Source of the DNA: Owenia fusiformis
Lineage: Eukaryota; Annelida; Polychaeta; Sabellida; Oweniidae
Direction: 5' to 3'
Assembly (NCBI GenBank): GCA_903813345.2
Contig: CAIIXF020000004.1
Span: forward strand, 20,866,477 to 20,930,476
DNA length: 64,000 bases
Below are positions 25,901 through 32,680 of this stretch, in pieces. A model generated the notes under the pieces. It did no database searches, was not told where the DNA came from, and saw only the letters and a list, made by a program, of their open reading frames with translations. Numbering within the stretch: position 1 is the first letter of the stretch; the number at the start of each line of letters is the position of its first letter. The position numbers were made by a program, and so were the translations under genes.

Positions 25901-28900
25901 CAAATTCTAAGATCTAGTTGGGTTTTGTGCATGCTGAGTAAATTATTTGATGGCCATTTTGAATTTTTGAAAAAATATGCAATATTGATCATTGTGTATC
26001 TTGTCACTTGACATGTAATTATTTGGTGAAAATGTCATTTAGATCAGTATATTCTGATGATAGTATTCTCATTTTGTTTGATCTTTCTACAATTTCATTA
26101 CAGAATCAACCAATGGTTGGAATTCTAGAGCGAAGTGAGATTGGCTTTCTGTACTGGCACAAAGATGAAGCAAATGATAATAGAACACAGGTGTGTTACA
26201 ATATGTTTTATAAGGCTACTACAGGGTAAATGTCTTTTTAGTGGACAAAGTGTCCTGGATTTCTTATTTTATTTATTTCCTTCAAATGGTTAAGTAAAAG
26301 GATTTTGCAGCAATGTTTTGAAACCCAAAAACCAGACAATAATTTGTGACATGCCTTTGTAAATACACTTAGTATAGGATGGGTTATATAGCTTTTAAGA
26401 ATATGCATAGACATAAGAACAAACCCAGGAACTCGCACAACCTGCAAGCTCTAGACTATGAAACATGCTCCTTCTTTGAATGTCAGGGCTCTAGTAGATA
26501 CACATACAATTTGAATACAGTACTAAACACTCCCTAAAAGCCAGTTGTATTGCTCTCACCATGAAGTATCAAATCATTTCAGGTAGGGAGTATGTTAAAG
26601 ACTCCCAGATGTCCTGTATGGATCACTAAAGTGAATGGACAGTTTGGTTGTCTATTCTCCCTCACATTAGATCTCTTAACTGACTGGAGGAGCGAGCACA
26701 AGTTCAATGTATATTACTACACGGGTCTACCAATACACACAAGTGAGCTGGTTCTTTTAGTAGGTAAGTATATCACTACACGGGTCTACCAATACACACA
26801 AGTGAGCTGGTTCTTTTAGTAGGTAAGTATATTACTACACTGGTCTACCAATACACACAAGCGAGCTGGTTCTTTTAGTAGGTAAGTATATTACTACACT
26901 GGTCTACCAATACACACAAGTGAGCTGGTTCTTTTAGTAGGTAAGTATATTACTACACTGGTCTACCAATACACACAAGCGAGCTGGTTCTTTTAGTAGG
27001 TAAGTATATTACTACACTGGTCTACCAATACACACAAGCGAGCTGGTTCTTTTAGTAGGTAAGTATATTACTACACTGGTCTACCAATACACACAAGTGA
27101 GCTGGTTCTTTTAGTAGGTAAGTATATTACTACACAGGTCTACCAATACACACAAGTGAGCTGGTTCTTTTAGTAGGTAAGTATATCACTACACTGGTCT
27201 ACCAATACACACAAGTGAGCTGGTTCTTTTAGCAGGTAAGTATATTACTACACGGGTCTACCAATACACACAAGCGAGCTGGTTCTTTTAGTAGGTAAGT
27301 ATATTACTACACTGGTCTACCAATACACACAAGCGAGCTGGTTCTTTTAGTAGTTAAGTATATTACTACACTGGTCTACCAATACACACAAGCGAGCTGG
27401 TTCTTTTAGTAGGTAAGTATATTACTACACTGGTCTACCAATACACACAAGCGAGCTGGTTCTTTTAGTAGGTAAGTATATTACTACACTGGTCTACCAA
27501 TACACACAAGCGAGCTGGTTCTTTTAGTAGGTAAGTATATTACTACACTGGTCTACCAATACACACAAGCGAGCTGGTTCTTTTAGTAGGTAAGTATATC
27601 ACTACACTGGTCTACCAATACACACAAGCGAGCTGGTTCTTTTAGTAGGTAAGTATATTACTACACTGGTCTACCAATACACACAAGTGAGCTGGTTCTT
27701 TTAGTAGGTAAGTATATTACTACACAGGTCTACCAATACACACAAGTGAGTTGGTTCTTTTAGTAGGTAAGTATATCACTACACTGGTCTACCAATACAC
27801 ACAAGTGAGCTGGTTCTTTTAGCAGGTAAGTATATTACTACACGGGTCTACCAATACACACAAGCGAGCTGGTTCTTTTAGTAGGTAAGTATATTACTAC
27901 AGTGGTCTGCCAATACACACAAGTGAGCTGGTTCTTTTAGTAGGTAAGAATATTACTACATGGGTCTACCAATACACACAAGCGAGCTGGTTCTTTTAGT
28001 AGGTAAGTATATCACTACACTGTTCTACTAATACACACAAGCGAGCTGGTTCTTTTAGTAGGTAAGTATATTACTACACTGGTCTGCCAATACACACAAG
28101 TGAGCTGGTTCTTTTAGTAGGTAAGTATATTACTTCACTGGTCTACCAATACACACAAGTGAGCTGGTTCTTTTAGTAGGTAAGTAAATTACTACACTGG
28201 TCATCCAATACACACAAGTGAGCTAGGTAAGTATATTGCTACACTGGTCTGCCAATACACACAAGTGAGCTGGTTCTTTTAGTAGGTAAGTAAATTACTA
28301 CACTGGTCATCCAATACACACAAGTGAGCTAGGTAAGTAAATTACTACACTGGTCATCCAATACACACAAGTGAGCTAGGTAAGTATATTGCTACACTGG
28401 TCTACCAATACACACAAGTGAGCTGGTTCTTTTAGTAGGTAAGTATATTACTTCACTGGTCTATCAATACACACAAGTGAGCTGGTTCTTTTAGTAGGTA
28501 AGTATATTACTTCACTGGTCTATCAATACACACAAGTGAGCTGGTTCTTTTAGTAGGTAAGTATATTACTTCACTGGTCTATCGATACACCCAAGTGAGC
28601 TGGTTCTTTTGATAGGTAAGTATATTTCTACACTGGTCTACCAATACACACAAGCGAGCTGGTTCTTTTAGTAGGTAAGTATTTGAGTGTCTTTATACAG
28701 TTGAAAGGAGTCAGGCCCTCAGCCAGTTTTTGCCAAGGGTAGTTCACTTTTTAAAAAAACTCCAGGGGTGTTCATATTTGAGAACTTTTGCCCAAAATGG
28801 CCAAATCCAATTGAAAAGTTGCCAGAATGGTGAAATTGCATGATTTTGAAAGAAAGGGGTTCCGGGGACTCAAACCACAATTCACCTCTTAATGAAAAAG

Positions 28901-29463
28901 TTGAATGTTGCCAATTGTAATATAGGTGATTTATGGGAGGAATCGAAAATAATATACCAGTACATTGAATGAAATATTTATGTATTATTTATTGCATTAT
29001 AGACACAAGATTTGGTAGAAAATTGCAGTCCAAGACTACAATAGGACGTAAAGAAGAAGAAAAGAAAATCCCTGCATTAGATCAACTTATAATGACTAAG
29101 TAAGTCTAACTTGTTGTGTGGTTGAGAACATGAAAATAAAATACTGTAGAGTTGGAAAAACATGGAATAATAACTTCATATAGTCACAATGCTCTACAAT
29201 GTTTAAGAGAAATCTTTCTTATGATTCTTTTTGTTCCCATTTTGATGTCACCATCACAAGTTATTGTCTTCTCTTTTGTGGACTGTGCTCGTTAGTTGGT
29301 GTTTAGTGGTACATGCTTGGCATTTGGTGTCTGTAACAAATGGTAGGTGGTGACATTTTGCATGTTAATGCCTTGTTGTAATCATCTATTCATTATGTTT
29401 CCTTTATTCTTCAGATGGTATGGCGCAGAGGTAGACTGGAATGGTGTAGCACCATCTTATTGA
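1869..29463 (+). CDS. MINDY4B: MINDY4B-like (inactive MINDY deubiquitinase family), spliced gene, 5' end outside window
   Basis: Eleven coding exons can be joined with unbroken phase: 1869-1954, 4997-5116, 5572-5663, 6499-6667, 7010-7075, 24498-24562, 25547-25697, 26104-26190, 26583-26763, 29003-29099 and 29415-29463 (stop TGA). They give about 385 residues. Known of the family: MINDY proteins are cysteine proteases that trim K48-linked ubiquitin chains; MINDY4B is described as inactive. Seen here: the fold landmarks WKSMGFVFQD, LLMAVQGHIIRNLL, LVNLLLTG, CLFSLTLDLLTDWRSE and the terminal VDWNG. The stretch that should carry the catalytic Cys (family GGPCG) reads NGSRG, and the stretch that should carry the catalytic His reads NGQFGCLF, so both catalytic residues are missing. 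Inference: a pseudoenzyme, possibly ubiquitin-binding. Upstream exons lie left of the window. I rate MINDY4B above MINDY4 because of the lost Cys and the MAVQG motif; a phylogeny would settle it. Confidence 0.85.
2049..2190. repeat. AT-rich minisatellite, unit about 25 bp
   Basis: About six degenerate copies of tatcaaactaaaatatgtcat. It is separate from, and lies upstream of, the 47-bp acceptor array. Confidence 0.75.
2395..4996 (+). repeat. 47-bp minisatellite made of the exon acceptor junction
   Basis: The unit is gtgaaatcatctttcag followed by gctttaaggaaggtggtg and agatttataaat. About 19 copies occupy 2395-3284; after an inserted element four more run from 4780 to 4949 and the fifth is the authentic exon start at 4997. 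Each unit contains the intron end, the AG, and the first 21 or so bases of the exon. Copies next to the exon share its exact gctttacgaaaggtggtgta; distant ones read tttaaggaagg. A few distal copies have lost the AG context (for example tttaagg near 2547 and attaagg near 2737). Confidence 0.9.
3285..4780 (+). mobile_element. Non-autonomous element with internal tandem repeats, inserted in the acceptor array
   Basis: It begins atgtccccaccac and ends with ggtggggacattttg and a short tail ttcttg. The left flank (aaggtggtttgtt) and right flank (ttttataaaaatgaaatc) rejoin to an intact 47-bp unit, so insertion was clean and between T residues. Inside are Cys/Thr-type gtccgtctgtcc repeats and, from about 4190, a tandem core of about 166 bp containing gccattttggattttccgtc. 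The T-T target and tandem core recall Helentron-associated or 'pearl'-type elements; that label is inference. Confidence 0.65.
4997..5116 (+). CDS. MINDY4B: MINDY4B-like exon with amplified acceptor
   Basis: 40 codons, phase 0 to 0, between ttttcag and gtaagt. It encodes ALRKVVYGSSIHSFGSSWKS followed by MGFVFQDISGPFSYGLKSER, the start of the MINDY catalytic fold. The first 21 bases, together with the preceding acceptor, are the source of the 47-bp tandem array lying directly upstream. Confidence 0.85.
5572..5663 (+). CDS. MINDY4B: MINDY4B-like exon covering the lost catalytic Cys
   Basis: The exon starts after tttgtttcag and ends TT|gtaagc in phase 2. It begins NGSRGLLMAVQGHIIRNLLH. Active MINDY enzymes have GGPCG at the first five positions; here Arg stands where the nucleophilic Cys should be, while the following helix (AVQ and hydrophobics) is kept. 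Confidence 0.88.
5704..5857. mobile_element. GGCCxGTAGCCAGG-type short element, copy 1
   Basis: It starts caggcctgtagccagg followed by a G-run and ends with a C-run, cctggcc and catggcctga. It is one of five related short elements in this window with G/C homopolymers just inside ends of the form caggcccgtagccag. Confidence 0.5.
6499..6667 (+). CDS. MINDY4B: MINDY4B-like exon
   Basis: The acceptor is attttag and the donor gtaatt; the first base completes a Leu codon and the exon ends in phase 0. It encodes an SSLKPTNFERRRALIESLCQ helix and a Cys/Asn-rich loop ending DDNITER. In frame with both neighbours. Confidence 0.82.
7010..7075 (+). CDS. MINDY4B: MINDY4B-like short exon
   Basis: 22 codons, phase 0 to 0, between tgttttcag and gtaagt. 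It encodes LHLFAFKKYQDLEMFMKRYI then HF, matching the family strand-helix segment before the central Cys/Gly strand. The intron that follows is about 17.4 kb because of the 16.3-kb insertion. Confidence 0.82.
7105..7293 (+). mobile_element. Left fragment of a split fold-back element (tactcctc family)
   Basis: It begins TA|tactcctcaaaaaaagttaa and breaks off after cattgggtcaaaa. The remaining part is found 16.3 kb away at 23637-24307 with the expected next bases. TA flanks suggest a Tc1/mariner-type parent. Confidence 0.8.
9195..9330. mobile_element. Short element with CGGCCGATTGAGTAT core, copy 1
   Basis: Ends cacatttgctcagatttat and atgaatcggagcaaatgtg are inverted. The core holds cggccgattgagtat. 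Related pieces lie at about 17100-17160 and 20735-20855. Confidence 0.5.
9680..9845. repeat. Dispersed repeat shared with 30346-30530
   Basis: Long near-matches such as ggcatattctgtgatctga and cattacataataggcattgt occur in the same order in both places. The second copy sits inside another transposon, so this is a mobile unit; its class is unknown. Confidence 0.6.
10030..10553. mobile_element. Fold-back element, arms about 250 bp
   Basis: The ends atgatcactggtgatccg and ggatcaccagtgatgat are inverted, and the inversion continues through gattacgctggttacc, aattccgacgacgtttt and gacaacagaatcgtcgattt up to a short centre near 10275-10300. No coding capacity; the transcript would fold into a long hairpin. 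Confidence 0.85.
12365..14720. repeat. Minisatellite, unit about 82 bp, interrupted by an element
   Basis: The unit contains ccactcaattgtcatgcc, aaactctgtttatttcgt and aatcgcctcttcatgtttca. About 19 degenerate copies lie in 12365-13068 and 13863-14720. The open frames over it are products of the repeat. Confidence 0.85.
13069..13862. mobile_element. hAT-like non-autonomous element with 8-bp target duplication
   Basis: The terminal repeats cccggggggttcact and agtgaaccccccggg are exact inverses and extend with tatataaa and cgtcaag. The direct repeat GTCAAACT lies at 13061-13068 and 13863-13870. Inside, tggacatttggtatggcatt is repeated about six times from 13575. The 8-bp duplication is the hAT signature; no transposase is present. 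Confidence 0.82.
15632..16707. mobile_element. Tc1/mariner-like element with TACAGGGCGTTCAATAAGTA ends
   Basis: The left end is tacagggcgttcaataagta and the right end tatttattgaacgccctgta, with TA at the border. The interior has a partial duplication (aaccatcttaggctccatcc occurs twice, near 16413 and 16557). No transposase frame was recognised. Confidence 0.68.
17100..17160. mobile_element. CGGCCGATTGAGTAT family, fragment 2
   Basis: It contains aatactcaatcggccgg and a cggagcaatgtgacc end, the inverse of the copy at 9195-9330. It appears to be one end only. Confidence 0.4.
17662..17985. repeat. 24-bp inverted repeat enclosing a 21-bp GC-rich minisatellite
   Basis: The arms are ttatcctataccaagtagag plus tttt (17662) and its inverse complement (17962-17985). 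Between them, ccggaagcgggaagatatgc is repeated about five times (17765-17880) with a 21-base period, giving an open PEAGRYA reading. Nothing shows that it is translated. Confidence 0.75.
18536..18929. mobile_element. Fold-back element, arms about 120 bp
   Basis: Ends taaggtacagctggaaagta and tactttccagcacctta pair, and internal tgcacatgttattttctggt pairs with accagaaaataacatgtgca. No coding capacity. Confidence 0.8.
20735..20855. mobile_element. CGGCCGATTGAGTAT family, copy 3
   Basis: It contains cggccgattgagtattttg and, inverted, caaaacactcaatcggcc within 70 bases, with catatttgctgcgattcat and a ctatgtgacc end. Same family as 9195-9330. Confidence 0.5.
20922..21806. mobile_element. Intact tactcctc-family fold-back element
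   Basis: It begins tactcctcaaaaaaagttaa and ends ttaactttttttgaggagta, with TA on both sides and arms of about 270 bp. It is a close relative of the element split at 7293/23637, and lies within the insertion that split that copy. Confidence 0.85.
22705..23055. repeat. Cluster of short CCGCAGA repeats
   Basis: agccgcagagccacat occurs at about 22713 and 22801, accgcagatcaattta and accgcagatcaattat at about 22899 and 22951, then cgtagattt and gtccccgtagaaatc. The order suggests decayed copies of a short unit. Function unknown. Confidence 0.4.
23637..24307 (+). mobile_element. Right part of the split tactcctc-family element
   Basis: It resumes ttttgatgtcaaaattgatg exactly where 7293 stops and ends ttgaggagta|TA. 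It lacks about 30 bases (acaaaaatggcagatccc region) found in the intact copy. Confidence 0.82.
24498..24562 (+). CDS. MINDY4B: MINDY4B-like exon, recovered by phase
   Basis: 65 bases between tatttacag and gtaggt. The exon reads FEAPTGCILYLYSMALSRTV then P and the first two bases of a Lys codon. It is too short for an ordinary open-frame listing. It was found because the exon at 25547 cannot follow 7075 in phase; with it the join is exact and the LYSMALSRT family motif appears. Confidence 0.85.
24622..24742. repeat. Short minisatellite, unit about 32 bp
   Basis: About four degenerate copies of ttcttgaagatatggtagat lie in the intron just after the 24498-24562 exon. Confidence 0.6.
24966..25424. 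mobile_element. Fold-back element
   Basis: accttgggaggctctacat followed by ttgggcaagaa at the left pairs with ttcttgcccaaa and tagagcctcccaaggt at the right. It lies in the intron between 24562 and 25547; no coding capacity. Confidence 0.7.
25547..25697 (+). CDS. MINDY4B: MINDY4B-like exon
   Basis: Acceptor ccatttcag, donor gtgagg. The first base completes Lys, then 50 codons beginning IIEDLEDAIPQLL. It carries the conserved ALVNLLLTGRAT helix found in MINDY4-group proteins, followed by an acidic loop. Confidence 0.88.
26104..26190 (+). CDS. MINDY4B: MINDY4B-like exon
   Basis: 29 codons in phase 0 between cattacag and gtgtgt. It encodes NQPMVGILERSEIGFLYWHK then an Asn/Asp-rich tail. The ERSEIGFLYW segment corresponds to the family strand ahead of the catalytic His region. 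Confidence 0.85.
26583..26763 (+). CDS. MINDY4B: MINDY4B-like exon covering the lost catalytic His; donor amplified
   Basis: Acceptor atttcag, donor TAG|gtaagt, 60 codons plus one base. It encodes VGSMLKTPRCPVWITKVNGQ, FGCLFSLTLDLLTDWRSEHK and the YYYTGLP motif. Active MINDY4 relatives have His before the aromatic of the F-x-x-LF strand; here it is Gln. The last 50 or so bases plus the donor are the template for the 59-bp tandem array that follows. Confidence 0.9.
26705..28684 (+). repeat. 59-bp minisatellite made of the exon end and its 5' splice site
   Basis: The first unit is the real exon end at 26705-26763 plus donor gtaagtatat. About 33 further units follow, each with taccaatacacacaagtgag, ctggttcttttagtag and gtaagtat. 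One copy near 27354 has lost the donor (gttaag); around 28217-28380 some copies have a 19-base deletion (gagctaggtaag). A block near 27125-27290 (acaggtctacc, then atcactacac, then tagcaggtaag) recurs near 27715-27880, 590 bases later, i.e. ten units, showing that expansion also occurs in multi-unit blocks. Confidence 0.93.
28711..28880. mobile_element. GTAGCCAGG-type short element, copy 2 (degenerate)
   Basis: Resembles the element at 39071-39265: it has gttcactttttaaaaaaact, gccagaatggtgaaa and tgcatgattttgaaagaaa in the same order. The ends are worn. Confidence 0.5.
29003..29099 (+). CDS. MINDY4B: MINDY4B-like exon
   Basis: Acceptor gcattatag, donor gtaagt after ACT AA. It encodes DTRFGRKLQSKTTIGRKEEE and KKIPALDQLIMT. 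The Lys-rich insert is followed by the short hydrophobic helix that precedes the family C-terminus. Confidence 0.8.
29229..29385 (+). mobile_element. Short copy of the TGTCACCACC family in the last MINDY4B-like intron
   Basis: It starts gatgtcaccatcac and ends ggtggtgacattttgcatgt then taatgccttgtt. The same ends border the 1.7-kb element at 30937-32670, so this looks like an internally deleted relative. Confidence 0.6.
29415..29463 (+). CDS. MINDY4B: MINDY4B-like last coding exon
   Basis: Acceptor ttcttcag; the first base completes Lys. It encodes WYGAEVDWNGVAPSY and TGA. The VDWNG ending matches the MINDY4-group C-terminus, so the protein ends at its normal place. Confidence 0.85.
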
Positions 29464-30331
29464 AGCACCCCTCGAAAGAAACTTTGACTCGATCATTGTC
29501 AGTCAGTTTCACAAAATGGACTAGTCCAATTAAGAAGTAAATAATACATATGTTGAAAATGTGACTGTTGGAGCACTAACACAAATGTACAAGTTTGGTA
29601 GAGACATTCCATTACATTTATAAATTGCCCTTTAATAGAAACTTGCACTAGCCCATTATCCAAATTAGAAGTAAATAATACATATGTTGAAAATGTGACT
29701 GTTGATCATGAGCACTAAAACAAATGTACAAGTTTGGTAGAGACATTCAATTACATATTACTGAAAGAAGAAAGATGATACATCGGCACAGGCTGGTATC
29801 GAAAGATTTGTCCGCTGTGACGGAGCATGCTATTTTTCGTAAAAACACTAAAAATGCTTCACACTTTATTTTTTAACTCATATGTTTCGTTACATCAAGG
29901 AAAATTACTTGCTCCATGCAATGGGTATATCATTTGCGGGTAACCTTCACTTCTGTTTGAAGTCCAATACCGCTAGGAGTAAAAGCTATTGAAAACGGCG
30001 CCAGAGTATCAAACTCTAAAATGTACCATTTCTTTTTAAACTTTTTAATGGCATGATATAGTGACACGATAATATTAAAATATGTTTTCAGCATAACTGT
30101 AAAGGTATTAATGAGATATTAACGCATTACGTCTTTTTAATTTTTTTATAAAAAATAATACGAATATTTTTTGTCCGCTGTGACGGAGCATTTTCACAGT
30201 TTACATTTGCAACTGCTCCGTCACAGCGGACAAAAAAATTAAACATTATTTTTTATAAAAGAATTAAAAAGACCAAATACATCAACATCTCATTTATACC
30301 TTTATAGTAATGCTGAAACCATGTGTAAATA

Positions 30332-30715
30332 ATATCGTTTCGCTATATCGCATTCTGATACTCATAGCACCTTTCTGTTTCACCTGAAACATGCTCTGAT
30401 ATTATGAGGCATATTCTGTGATCTGAGCACATCCGATGGGAAGAGTTATAACTGTCAATAAGTGTGATTGTTATCATGTAATCGTCTACCTTAATGTCAA
30501 TACATTACATAATAGGCATTGTATTTAACAGCAGATGTTACAACAGGCACAGTTACACAAGTTTAATGACCCCAATTAGATGAAATATGAGCTGGGATGA
30601 AAGATCTCAAAAATCCTCAATTTTGGGCTCTCCTGGATCGCCAAATCAAGCTCATATCATGGCATCTCAGGGCTGAGAAGATTTGAGATGGCATGGTTTA
30701 TCATGATGCTATATC
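30332..30715. mobile_element. Unclassified dispersed repeat nested in the fold-back element
   Basis: It interrupts the arm of the host element between aatatcg and cgtgcctttagaaag. It contains the block also found at 9680-9845, and a palindrome-like stretch with atgagctgggatg and caagctcatatcat. Confidence 0.6.
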
Positions 30716-30936
30716 GTGCCTTTAGAAAGTTAAACAAGAAATGGTACATTTTGAAGTATGATACTTCGGCGCCATTTTCAATAGCTTTTCATCCCAGCGT
30801 AATTGGACTTCAAACAGAAGTGAAAGTTACCAGCAAATGATATATCCATTGCATGGAGTAAGTAATTTCCTTTGGTATAATGAAACATATAAGTTAAAAA
30901 ATAAATCGTGAAGTATTCTTAGTGTTTTTATGTCAC

Positions 30937-32680
30937 CACCAAAAGTGGTGACATATTGTTATGGTCTCCGTTTTTTTTGTGACGGCGGTTGGTGGTTGGC
31001 GGTTGGTGGTTGGCGGTTGGTGGTTGGAGGTTGGCGTCCGGCGTCCGGCGTCTGTAACAATTTCTTACAACTTCCTATAACTTAACAAATACTGTTTAGA
31101 CTGACTTCAATTTTTTTCTAAATCATCTACATGTTCTCAGAAGTTCAAATCTGACTTTAGATTTGACATTTGACCTTCAATGACCTTCTCAAGGTCAAAA
31201 AGGTCTTTTTTCAACTTGCTTCACATTGACTAAATTTTTTTTCAAAATCATCTACATGTTCTCAGAAATTCAAATCTGACTTTAGATTTGACATTTGACC
31301 CTCAAATCTGACTTTAGATTTGACATTTGACCTTTAATGACCTTCTCAAGGTCAAAAAGGTCTGTTTTCAACTTGCTTCAAATCAACTAAATTTTTTTTT
31401 CAAAATCATCTACGTGTTCTCAGAAATTCAAATCTGACTTAAGATTTGACATTTGACCTTCTCAAGGTCAAAAAAGGTCAAAAAGGCCTGTTTTCAACTT
31501 GCTTCAAATTGACTAAAAAAAATTTTCAAAATCATCTACGTGTTCTCAGAAATTCAAATCTGACTTTAGATTTGACTTAAGATTTGACATTTGACCTTCA
31601 ATGACCTTCTCAAAGTCAAAAAAGGTCAAAAAGGCCTGTTTTCAACTTGCTTCAAATTGACTAAATTTTTTTTTCAAAATCATCTACATGTTCTCAGAAA
31701 TTCAAATCTGACTTTAGATTTGACATTTGACCTTCAATGACCTTCTCAAAGTCAAAAAAGGTCAAAAAGGTCTTTTTTCAACTTGCTTCAAATTGACTAA
31801 ATTTTTTTTTCAAAATCATCTACATGTTCTCAGAAATTCAAATCTGACTTTAGATTTGACATTTGACCTTCAATGACTTTCTCAATGTCAAAAAGGGTCA
31901 AAAAGGTATTTTTTCATCTTGCTTCAAATTGACTAAATTTTTTTTTCAAAATCATCTACATGTTCTCAGAAATTCAAATATGACTTTAGATTTGACATTT
32001 GACCTTCAATGACCTTCTCAAAGTCAAAAAAGGTCAAAAAGGTCTTTTTTCAACTTGCTTCAAATTGACTAAATTTTTTTTTCAAAATCATCTACATGTT
32101 CTCAGAAATTCAAATCTGACTTTAGATTTGACATTTGACCTTCAATGACTTTCTCAATGTCAAAAAGGGTCAAAAAGGTATTTTTTCATCTTGCTTCAAA
32201 TTGACTAAATTTTTTTTTCAAAATCATCTACATGTTCTCAGAAATTCAAATATGACTTTAGATTTGACATTTGACCTTCAATGACCTTCTCAAGGTCAAA
32301 AAAGGTCAAAAAGGTCTTTTTCAACTTGCTTCAAATTGACTAATTTTTTTTTTCAAAATCATCTACATGTTCTCAGAAATTCGAATCTGACTTTAGATTT
32401 GACATTTGACCTTTAATGACCTTCTCAAGTCAAAAAGGTCTGTTTTCAACTTGCTTCAAATTGACCAAATTTTTTTTTCAAGATCATCTACATCTTTTCA
32501 AAAGTTCAAATTTGACTTTACAAGTTCTCAGAAGTTCAAATCTGGCTTTAGATTTGACCTTTGACCTTCAATGACCTTCTCAAGGTCAAAAGGTATTTTC
32601 CAACTTGCTTTAAATTGACCAAATTGTTTTAGGTGGTGACATTTTGTCATGTTAATGCCTTGTTACTTCTTGTTATGAGA
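30937..32680 (+). mobile_element. TGTCACCACC-family element with about eleven 138-bp internal repeats
   Basis: It begins atgtcaccaccaaaagtggt, continues with ggcggttggtggttgg runs and gtccggcgtctgtaac, and ends ggtggtgacattttgtcatg with gccttgttacttcttg. The core, about 31080-32640, repeats caaaatcatctacatgttct, tgactttagatttgacattt and ccttctcaaagtcaaaaaag; tcaaatctgactttagattt is itself nearly palindromic. It splits the host element between T residues. Probably non-autonomous and Helentron-like, by structure only. Confidence 0.72.

Noticed and set aside
26705-28684. CRISPR-like regular repeat array
   Set aside because: The period is regular but there are no unique spacers; the whole 59-bp unit repeats, and the context is a spliced animal gene.
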